Origin: an uncultured Prevotellaceae bacterium
GTDB lineage: Bacteria > Bacteroidota > Bacteroidia > Bacteroidales > Bacteroidaceae
Assembly (NCBI GenBank): GCA_900318305.1
Contig: ONKB01000046.1
Location: 1 to 37,906 of the forward strand
DNA: 37,906 nucleotides
Direction: 5' to 3'
Within the stretch, counting starts at the first letter, position 1, and each line of letters opens with the position of its first letter. Positions 31,754 to 37,906 of this stretch are shown piece after piece. The notes beneath the pieces are model-generated. The model ran no database searches and was not told the DNA's origin. It saw nothing but the letters and a program-made list of their open reading frames with translations. Both the position numbers and the translations under genes were made by a program.

Positions 31754-32945
31754 ATGAAGAGAACTATACTTATTATCTTATGTGTCATAGGGTGGCTATG
31801 TGTCATGGCGGAAGACAAAGCTCCACAAGGGGGGGAGATTCAAAATTATTTTTAAGGATACCCCGTTTGTCAAATATGCCGATGAGAACGGTGTTGTGTA
31901 TCTTAGCCAAAATTTCTATCACCATAACCCTAACAAATTGCGTGCATTCGGGTATTCTGTTTCACAATGGCAAGACGAAACTGGTAAGATATATGCCCTT
32001 GACAATATACTCACCGACACCACCTATTCGCGCTTTGTGTTGACATCCGATGTGGTACTGACTCCTGTCTATACCTTGAACGAGGAGGATCTTGGTGATG
32101 GAACAGTAACTCCGGTATGGAACTTTGGATTGCCTGACAGCACGGTGCTGTTTGATAACTTTAAGGGTACTTGCTGGTTTGTAAAGCCAGAATTATACAA
32201 CTCTTACTATTGCGACATTGCTATGGCCTGTGATGCTACTAATGGCTTGATTCACAACAACGGGCGTACCGCTGACGGCAATGCCGTCGTCAAGGCGGGT
32301 ACCCGTTTCAGACTTCCATCACGTTACGGAACGGTATACACGCTGGTCACCACGGAGGAACTTACTGCGACAACGATTGCCGGCAGAACCGATTATACAA
32401 AAGGTATGGCAGGCATTAATCATACTAGTACATTGGCCTATTGCAATTCTACAACTGACAGCATTGACATCGTTGTTGGTGAAGATATCCATTTGGTGTC
32501 CATTTCTGCTTCCTATCCTGGTGGTGACACCACTCCGACATGGATTCCCAACACCAATGTGGCTGGAGCTGTCTTCAACATTCCCCTTACCCGCTGTGAT
32601 GATGCCCATGTGTCAGGCAACAATTTGCTGAAAGTATCAAATGGTACTGAAGTGGCAGATCGAACCAAATATTTCTTTCGCAAGACAAGCAACAACATCT
32701 ACGCCTTCCATCTTGACAACGACGGGAGAACAATTTCTGAAGGGGAGATATATCTGGAATATGATACATTTACCGACCCTAAACTGCTTTTCTTGAATGC
32801 AAATGATGCCTTGGTTAACAGTATTAACAACACCAGCTCAGGTAATCCTGACAATAAGACGCAAAAAGTATTCAAGAAGGGTAGGTTGTATATTCTAAAC
32901 TCCGACGGTTCTATCTATACTCTTGATGGAGTACGAATTAAATGA
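31754..32945 (+). CDS. Secreted protein with InlB-like repeat; frame broken at a G7 run
   Basis: The signal peptide starts at ATG 31754 (MKRTILIILCVIGWLCVMAE DKAPQGG) but its frame stops soon after. The rest of the protein (to the TAA at 32945) is in the next frame, open on its own from a GTG at 31800. The switch falls at seven G's (31829-31835). With six G's the frame runs through ...APQGGRFKIIFKDTPF... and gives one secreted protein of 396 residues. The mature N-terminus ('LRAFGYSVSQWQDETGKIYAL', 'TSDVVLTPVYTLN') resembles an InlB B-repeat, the middle is beta-rich, and the tail 'NSDGSIYTLDGVRIK' is a Prevotella-type C-terminus. It may be phase-variable, a recent pseudogene or a sequencing error. 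Confidence 0.75.
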
Positions 32946-32975
32946 CATTATTTGCCAATTATAAATGAATGTATT

Positions 32976-33404
32976 ATGAAACAGTTGAAATTATTTTTAG
33001 CAGCACTGATGTGCTTATTGACGTCAGCAACAAGTTTTGCAGACGACACACCTATTCCTGTAGATCAGCTTCCTGTTACAGCTAAGACCTTTGTTCAGAC
33101 CAGCTTCAAAAACAAGAAGATTATATATGCTGAAAAAGATCGGAATTCCTTTGAGTGCCGTCTCGATGATGGCACAAAAATTGAATTCTACAAGAAAGGT
33201 ATGTGGAAAAAGGTTGATTGCAAAAAAGGTTCTGTTCCCGCAGAAATCGTTCCTTCTGCTATCCAGCAGTATGTAAAGGGTAATTTCCCCGATTGTTTTA
33301 TCACCAAGATAGATAAGGAGCGTTATGGTTACGAAATAGAACTGTCAAACGACATTGACTTGAAGTTTAACCAGAAGGGTGTGCTTATCGGCATGGACGA
33401 TTAA
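32976..33404 (+). CDS. Secreted PepSY-like (DUF2874) protein
   Basis: A 142-residue periplasmic protein. The ATG at 32976 (MKQLKLFLAALMCLLTSATSFA|DD) gives a clean signal peptide; the longer frame from 32952 lacks an ATG and would bury it. The mature part holds two PepSY-like repeats, about 25-85 ('AKTFVQTSFKNKKIIYAEKD', 'ECRLDDGTKIEFYKKGMWKKVD') and 86-142 ('IQQYVKGNFPDCFITKIDKE', 'EIELSNDIDLKFNQKG'), as in the beta-lactamase-inhibitor-like family common in gut Bacteroidetes. The function of that family is unknown. A strong terminator follows. Confidence 0.85.
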   Translation: MKQLKLFLAALMCLLTSATSFADDTPIPVDQLPVTAKTFVQTSFKNKKIIYAEKDRNSFECRLDDGTKIEFYKKGMWKKVDCKKGSVPAEIVPSAIQQYVKGNFPDCFITKIDKERYGYEIELSNDIDLKFNQKGVLIGMDD

Positions 33405-33429
33405 TTTTCTTATATATAGGAATTTAAAT

Positions 33430-33468
33430 AAAAACCGCTCTGAGATGTTTTCTCTCAAAGCGGTTTTT
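33430..33468. terminator. Bidirectional intrinsic terminator
   Basis: AAAAACCGCTCTGAGA (33430-33445) pairs with TCTCAAAGCGGTTTTT (33453-33468), with one mismatch and a 7-base loop. A-rich and T-rich ends make it work in both directions. On the minus strand it also lies downstream of mrp. Confidence 0.85.
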
Positions 33469-33585
33469 ATTTGTTTGTCCAGCAATTTTGCGGTTGAATT
33501 TTTCAATATACTCCACCATGTCATATCCTTTGGCGGACACCAGTATATGGTTATAAACTAACGGGCTGTTATGCCCCTTAGGATT

Positions 33586-34653
33586 TTACTTGTCGATGTT
33601 TTCTGTAAGCTTTACGACTGCGTCGGCCAAGTGATGGAATGCCATACCAGTGATGGTCTCAGGGTGGGTGGCGATGGGGGCTCCTTCGTCACCGCTCTCA
33701 CAGATACTCTGTACCAGCGGTATCTGTCCTAACAGAGGTAAGGTCATTTTTTCTGCCAGTTTCTTGACACCATCCTTGCCGAAGATATAATATTTGTTCT
33801 CCGGCAGTTCGGCAGGGGTGAAGTATGCCATGTTCTCAACAAGTCCTATGATGGGGATGTTGATTTTTTCGTTCATGTACATGTCTATGCCTTTCTGCGC
33901 ATCGGCAAGAGCTACGTTCTGTGGTGTGCTGACAATGATGGCACCGCTGACATGGAGTGTCTGCATAATGGTGAGATGGATGTCGCTGGTGCCGGGAGGA
34001 GTATCGATGATGAAATAGTCCAGGTCACCCCATAATGTGTCGGTAATGAGTTGCTTCAAAGCATTGCTGGCCATGGGGCCACGCCATACAGCTGCGCTTC
34101 CAGGTTTGATGAAGAAACCGATGGAAATGATTTTCAGTCCGTATTTCTCGGCAGGAATCAGCATCTGTTTGCCGTCAACCATTTCTCCGTAAGGCTGAAA
34201 GTCTTCCAACTGGAACATTTTGGGTATTGAGGGGCCGAAGATGTCAGCGTCGAGGAGTCCCACCTTGTAGCCCTGTCCTGCCAGAGCCACAGCCAGATTG
34301 GCGGCTATGGTTGATTTGCCGACTCCTCCCTTGCCAGAGGAAACAGCTATGACATTCTTTACGTTGGGTAAGGCTTTTTCCTCTTCCCCATGGCTCTGTC
34401 TTGGTGCGAACAGCGGGGTGACATTGACTTCCACCTCTTGTCCTGCAGTATATTTAACAGCGCTTTCGGCAGCCTTGATGACAGACTTGGAAAAAGGATC
34501 TGGATTCTTGGGAAAGAGTATGCTGAACGATACACTATTGCCATTAATGCGCAGATCATCCTGCACCATTCCCAATTCCACGATGCTCTTGTTCTCGCCT
34601 GGATAACGCACAGTTGAGAGTGCATCTATAATTAACTTAGGATATAAATTCAT
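33586..34653 (-). CDS. mrp: Mrp/ApbC-type Fe-S cluster carrier ATPase
   Basis: A 355-residue P-loop ATPase that carries Fe-S clusters to apo-enzymes. Residues 1-80 are a MIP18/DUF59-like domain. The deviant Walker A GKGGVGKST is at 107-115, with 'LLDADIFGPSIPKMF' and 'DYFIIDTPPGTSDIHLT' following. The usual cluster-binding CxxC after 'ENM' is absent: the sequence there is ENMAYFTPAELPENKYYIFG. I believe that is usual in Bacteroidetes members. It follows trmB by 8 bases with no promoter between, so the two form an operon. Confidence 0.9.
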   Translation of the reverse strand: MNLYPKLIIDALSTVRYPGENKSIVELGMVQDDLRINGNSVSFSILFPKNPDPFSKSVIKAAESAVKYTAGQEVEVNVTPLFAPRQSHGEEEKALPNVKNVIAVSSGKGGVGKSTIAANLAVALAGQGYKVGLLDADIFGPSIPKMFQLEDFQPYGEMVDGKQMLIPAEKYGLKIISIGFFIKPGSAAVWRGPMASNALKQLITDTLWGDLDYFIIDTPPGTSDIHLTIMQTLHVSGAIIVSTPQNVALADAQKGIDMYMNEKINIPIIGLVENMAYFTPAELPENKYYIFGKDGVKKLAEKMTLPLLGQIPLVQSICESGDEGAPIATHPETITGMAFHHLADAVVKLTENIDK

Positions 34654-34662
34654 GTTATTTAG

Positions 34663-35442
34663 TTATTTAGCTTTTGTCAATGCGGAGCGCTTGTCGCGCG
34701 AGTAGCTCCGGTAGCTGTCCAGTTCAATCTCAATGTCTGGCTCTGTCAACTCGATGTCGTGTGGCAAGGGGAAAGCCAGATACTTGATGGGAATGCCACG
34801 CAGTATCCATTGCTCTTCATAATAAGTCTTTATTTGCAGCAGTTTTGTGTATTCTTCGTCCAGTTTCATCGTTGGAGAATCGCCGTACAAGTCGCGGGTG
34901 AACACTTTTGGTTTAAGGCCGTTACATTCCAGAAGATACTGGGTGTATGTGCACAGGAAATTGCTGTCTGTCTTCAGATGAACCATGCCACCTGCCTTAA
35001 GGAAATGCCGATAGCGTTCAAGGAAAAATGAGGAGGTCAGTCTCTTGGTTGGTTTCTTCATCTGAGGATCACAGAAAGTAAGCCATATCTCATCTACCTC
35101 GTCTGTGTCAAAGAATCGTGTGATATATTCTATCCTTGTGCGGAGGAAGGCCACGTTTTTCAAGTTGTCGTTCAACGCCTCGGTTGCTCCCGACCACATG
35201 CGTGACCCCTTGATGTCAATACCGATAAAGTTGCGTTTGGGGAACATGCGGGCAAGTCCGACAGTATATTCACCACGTCCGCAACCCAGTTCCAAGGTGA
35301 TGGGATAGTCGTTTTTGAAGAACTGTTCCCTCCAACGTCCTTTCATGGCATGGGGTTTGTCTATACTCTCAAAATCCAAATCCTGAAAAACATGAGGATA
35401 AGTTGCCATGTCGGCAAACTTTGACAATTTGTTCTTGCTCAT
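34663..35442 (-). CDS. trmB: tRNA (guanine-46-N7)-methyltransferase
   Basis: A 259-residue SAM-dependent enzyme that methylates G46 in the tRNA variable loop. The SAM site is [10 protein letters not shown] (51-60) with '[11 protein letters not shown]' next, and the TrmB signature appears as [13 protein letters not shown] (122-134) in place of the common FPDPWPKKRH. The start at 35442 ([20 protein letters not shown]) matches the family N-terminus. A consensus -7 box ends only 4 bases before this ATG, so its mRNA may be leaderless. Confidence 0.92.
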   Translation of the reverse strand: MSKNKLSKFADMATYPHVFQDLDFESIDKPHAMKGRWREQFFKNDYPITLELGCGRGEYTVGLARMFPKRNFIGIDIKGSRMWSGATEALNDNLKNVAFLRTRIEYITRFFDTDEVDEIWLTFCDPQMKKPTKRLTSSFFLERYRHFLKAGGMVHLKTDSNFLCTYTQYLLECNGLKPKVFTRDLYGDSPTMKLDEEYTKLLQIKTYYEEQWILRGIPIKYLAFPLPHDIELTEPDIEIELDSYRSYSRDKRSALTKAK

Positions 35443-35446
35443 GGTG

Positions 35447-35477
35447 CAAAGTTAATAAAAAGAGGTGATGTTTCAGA
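35447..35477 (-). promoter_or_regulatory. Promoter of trmB-mrp, possibly leaderless
   Basis: On the minus strand: TCTG (35477-35474, one mismatch to TTTG), 19 bases, TAACTTTG (35454-35447). Transcription should begin at or within a base or two of the trmB ATG at 35442. Confidence 0.55.
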
Positions 35478-35614
35478 TGGAAATCCTTTTCATTTGGCAG
35501 ATGCTCATTGCCTGCAATCCATTTTTCTTGATCAATCAGACTTTTGTCTTAGGGCGTTGTGGAAGTGTAACTTGTTATAAACTGGATAACGGAGAAAGAT
35601 TTTCTGTACCAAGA

Positions 35615-35645
35615 GTTGTTTTTACGCAAAATATTCTTAATTTTG
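35615..35645 (+). promoter_or_regulatory. Promoter of the GH2 gene
   Basis: GTTG (35615-35618, one mismatch to TTTG), 19 bases, TAATTTTG (35638-35645). It gives a leader of about 38 bases to ATG 35690. Confidence 0.65.
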
Positions 35646-35689
35646 TTTGAATTATAACAGATTTTAATTCTTAAACATAATAAACCAAT

Positions 35690-37603
35690 ATGAAAAAAGT
35701 ATTTCTATTGCTTTCTGTAGCTTTGATGAGTGTCGGCGCTATGGCACAGACATGGGCGCCAGCAGGAAACAAAATCAAGACAAAATGGGCAGAGACCATT
35801 AATCCTGCCAATCCGTTGCCCGAATATCCCCGTCCACAGATGGTACGTGCCACATGGCAGAACCTAAATGGCTTGTGGGACTATGCTATTACACAGGAGA
35901 ATGCAACCGATTTCAAGTCGGAAGGACAGATTCTGGTTCCTTTTGCTGTAGAGTCTTCTCTCTCTGGTGTAGGTAAATTGGTGGGGAAAGAGAAAGCCCT
36001 GTGGTATGAAAGGACATTTACCGTTCCAAAGACATGGAAAGGCAAGAACGTATTGCTTCACTTTGGTGCAGTGGACTGGAAGACCGATGTTTGGGTCAAT
36101 GGTCAGCATCTGGGCCAGCATACTGGCGGATATACCCCGTTTGAATATGATGTGACTCCTTATCTGAAAAAGAGCGGAAAGCAGACATTGCGCGTAAAAG
36201 TTTGGGATGCTACTGACGATTCTTTCCAGCCTCGTGGCAAGCAGGTATGCAGCCCTTCAGGCATATGGTACACACCTGTTACCGGTATATGGCAGACCGT
36301 ATGGCTCGAGCCTGTTGCCCCAACGCATATTGTTTCTTTTTATGCTGTCTCTGACATAGATGCTAAGACCATGACAGTTAATGTTACCGCACAGAATGTT
36401 CTTAATGGCGACGATGTTAAGGTGGAGGTGCTTGAAGGCGGAAAAGGATACAATCCTGAGAAACCATCACAGACTGTTGTTGCCAGTGCTGTTGCTGTCA
36501 ATGGCAAGGCAGTCATCAATATGCCCGATGTGAAGACATGGTCACCCGACAATCCTTATCTCTATGGCGTCAAGATAACCCTGAGTCGCAAAGGAAAGGC
36601 TATTGATGTTGTCAACGGCTATACAGCTATGCGCAAAGTGTCTGTCTGCCGTGACAATAATGAAAATAAGTTCAGCAAGCGTATGGCTCTGAACAACGAG
36701 TCTCTGTTCCAGTTTGGTCCTCTGGATCAAGGCTGGTGGCCCGACGGACTCTATACCGCTCCTACTGACGAGGCTTTGAAATTTGATGTTGTCAAGACCA
36801 AGGATTTCGGTTTTAACATGATTCGTAAGCACATTAAGGTGGAGCCTGCACGCTGGTATTACCATTGCGATGTAGAGGGAATCATGGTATGGCAGGATAT
36901 GCCTTGTATCGGTGACCACTCAGGCAGAGTGGCTGCAACACGCTCAAAGGAAGTCCGTGAGGCTACAAGAAACAGATGGGCAAGCGACAGCTTCATCGGT
37001 GGTACTGATTGTAATATTCCACAGAGCGGCAAGGATAACTACTATAAAGAGTGGAAGGAAATCATTGATATACTCAAACCTTTCCAGTGTATTGTAGTCT
37101 GGGTTCCTTTCAATGAGGCATGGGGACAGTTTGACACTGACAAGGTAGTTGAATTTACACGCCAGCAGGATGATACCCGTCTTATCAACGCTGCCTCTGG
37201 AGGTAACTATCACAATGTCGGGGATATTCAGGATTGTCACCACTATCCGCAGCCAGCCATGAATGCATACGAAGGCAAATTCGTGAACGTGCTCGGAGAA
37301 TATGGCGGCATCGGCTATGCCGTGAAGGGACATCTCTGGCAGGAAGACAAGAACTGGGGCTATAATGGCCTGAAGCAAAGTGGCGCTGAGGTACTTGACC
37401 AATATGAGAAATTTGCTGAAATGTTGAAACACTATGTTGCCTGTGGTACGTCTGCTGCTGTATATACACAGACAACAGATGTCGAGATAGAATGTAATGG
37501 TCTGATGACCTATGACCGCAAAGTCATTAAGGTGGATGAGGCCCGTATCTCCAGAATCAACAAGTCGGTCATCGATGCTATGCCGAAGACGATTGTGAAA
37601 TAA
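35690..37603 (+). CDS. Secreted GH2 glycoside hydrolase (beta-galactosidase/glucuronidase-like)
   Basis: A 637-residue retaining glycosidase with a signal peptide (MKKVFLLLSVALMSVGAMAQ|T). In order: jelly-roll sugar-binding domain (about 45-210, 'WYERTFTVP', 'DWKTDVWVNGQHLGQHTGGYTPFEYD'), Ig-like domain (about 211-315), then the TIM barrel. The two catalytic glutamates are in place: acid/base E476 (WVPFNEAWGQ) and nucleophile E537 (VNVLGEYGG). It ends soon after the barrel with no C-terminal beta domains, a compact form. The natural sugar cannot be told from sequence. No SusC/D pair or regulator is within the window, so it is not obviously part of a polysaccharide utilisation locus. Confidence 0.9.
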   Translation: MKKVFLLLSVALMSVGAMAQTWAPAGNKIKTKWAETINPANPLPEYPRPQMVRATWQNLNGLWDYAITQENATDFKSEGQILVPFAVESSLSGVGKLVGKEKALWYERTFTVPKTWKGKNVLLHFGAVDWKTDVWVNGQHLGQHTGGYTPFEYDVTPYLKKSGKQTLRVKVWDATDDSFQPRGKQVCSPSGIWYTPVTGIWQTVWLEPVAPTHIVSFYAVSDIDAKTMTVNVTAQNVLNGDDVKVEVLEGGKGYNPEKPSQTVVASAVAVNGKAVINMPDVKTWSPDNPYLYGVKITLSRKGKAIDVVNGYTAMRKVSVCRDNNENKFSKRMALNNESLFQFGPLDQGWWPDGLYTAPTDEALKFDVVKTKDFGFNMIRKHIKVEPARWYYHCDVEGIMVWQDMPCIGDHSGRVAATRSKEVREATRNRWASDSFIGGTDCNIPQSGKDNYYKEWKEIIDILKPFQCIVVWVPFNEAWGQFDTDKVVEFTRQQDDTRLINAASGGNYHNVGDIQDCHHYPQPAMNAYEGKFVNVLGEYGGIGYAVKGHLWQEDKNWGYNGLKQSGAEVLDQYEKFAEMLKHYVACGTSAAVYTQTTDVEIECNGLMTYDRKVIKVDEARISRINKSVIDAMPKTIVK

Positions 37604-37620
37604 CAGTCACATCCAAAGAT

Positions 37621-37666
37621 ACATAAAGAAGGCGGAATCCTATGCTGGACTCCGCCTTCTTTATGT
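37621..37666 (+). terminator. Strong terminator after GH2 (stem 1)
   Basis: ACATAAAGAAGGCGGAATCC (37621-37640) pairs with GGACTCCGCCTTCTTTATGT (37647-37666): 20 positions, one mismatch, 6-base loop. The A/T-rich base of the stem makes it usable from both sides. Confidence 0.85.
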
Positions 37667-37673
37667 TCAGGAT

Positions 37674-37697
37674 ACTAAGAAGAAACTTAGTTTTTTT
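37674..37697 (+). terminator. Second intrinsic terminator in tandem
   Basis: ACTAAG (37674-37679), 6-base loop, CTTAGT (37686-37691), then six more T's. It is a short but canonical hairpin plus T-run, placed right after the long stem. Confidence 0.7.
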
Positions 37698-37711
37698 ATT
37701 TCACCAACTGG

Positions 37712-37785
37712 GCCCACTGAGCCCAATAGGTCCTCTAAGCCCGTCCCATTTCCCATTAGCCCCAGTGGCCTCAGTGGCCCCATCA
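37712..37785. repeat. Degenerate 9-bp tandem repeat tract
   Basis: Units of the form GCCCxxTxx follow each other: GCCCACTGA, GCCCAATAG, GTCCTCTAA, GCCCGTCCC, an 11-base break, then GCCCCAGTG, GCCTCAGTG, GCCCCATCA. The tract is C-rich and intergenic, related to the two units at 18485-18502. Confidence 0.7.
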
Positions 37786-37906
37786 ATCCTCTTTTCCCCT
37801 TTTGGCCCAATTTTCCCCTCGCCTGCGATTTTGTCCATTTTGGGACAAAGGCAAATCTTGGGACAGGCCAAATGACTTTAAAATGACAGGCGAAATGATC
37901 TCGTGA

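Larger units (their letters stand above)
37604..37906. other. Intergenic tail of the window, 303 bases
   Basis: Beyond the two terminators and the 9-bp repeat tract it holds a TTTGTCC/GGACAAA inverted repeat (37830-37836 and 37843-37849) and no convincing gene. The only open frame here is a product of the repeats. Confidence 0.65.

Noticed and set aside
37642..37875. 77-residue open frame ending the window
   Set aside because: It begins inside the terminator stem, and its repeated LSP/LAP triplets are just the translation of the 9-bp repeat tract.

Overview
The window looks like chromosomal DNA from an anaerobic member of Bacteroidales, most likely Prevotellaceae (a Prevotella/Segatella-like gut or rumen organism). 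The evidence is: promoters of the Bacteroidetes type (TTTG, about 20 bases, TAnnTTTG) and no obvious Shine-Dalgarno sites; short C-terminal tails of the 'YDLxGR...' or 'YTLDGVRIK' kind on secreted proteins; Bacteroidales-type methylmalonyl-CoA decarboxylase, MenA, TrmB-Mrp, NamZ and TGS-nucleoside kinase genes. I see no tRNA, rRNA, CRISPR array, transposase or phage gene. The genus is inferred, not shown.

Region 1 (1-11161): the tail of a secreted protein and a small conserved protein are followed by a dense run of ten co-directional genes. These are iorA, iorB, a phenylacetate-CoA ligase, an OprO/P-like porin, a sodium:solute symporter, a class I/II aminotransferase, a second phenylacetate-CoA ligase, a double-ACT protein, a PaaI-type thioesterase and an omega-amidase-like nitrilase. 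Together they read as a complete arylacetate / aromatic 2-oxoacid / aromatic amino acid interconversion island: outer and inner membrane uptake, CoA activation, reductive carboxylation (or the reverse oxidative decarboxylation), transamination with removal of the amide by-product, CoA recovery, and an amino-acid-sensing ACT regulator. This is the most interesting system in the window.

Region 2 (11246-19764): housekeeping and envelope genes. A PBP4-type D,D-carboxypeptidase lipoprotein is divergent from a TGS-nucleoside kinase. On the minus strand lie a low-molecular-weight tyrosine phosphatase and a glpT-like / glpQ / mtlD operon, driven by a strong promoter embedded in a 46-bp repeat that is present twice. 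A NamZ-type exo-muramidase gene follows.

Region 3 (19765-27260): a 590-base gap holds an orphan minus-strand terminator and a 33-base near-perfect palindrome. Then come crcB (fluoride channel), a GH9 enzyme fused to an atypical polysaccharide-deacetylase-like domain, a second sodium:solute symporter, a MATE exporter, a cytidylate-kinase-like protein and a YfcE-like phosphodiesterase.

Region 4 (27305-37906): menA is divergent from an operon with mmdA, an 86-residue soluble protein and a biotin carrier; no membrane beta subunit follows. A coiled-coil membrane protein comes next, then a secreted protein whose signal peptide is out of frame because of a G7 run, a PepSY-like protein, the trmB-mrp pair, and a secreted GH2 glycosidase with strong terminators. 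The window ends in a C-rich, 9-base-periodic intergenic tract.
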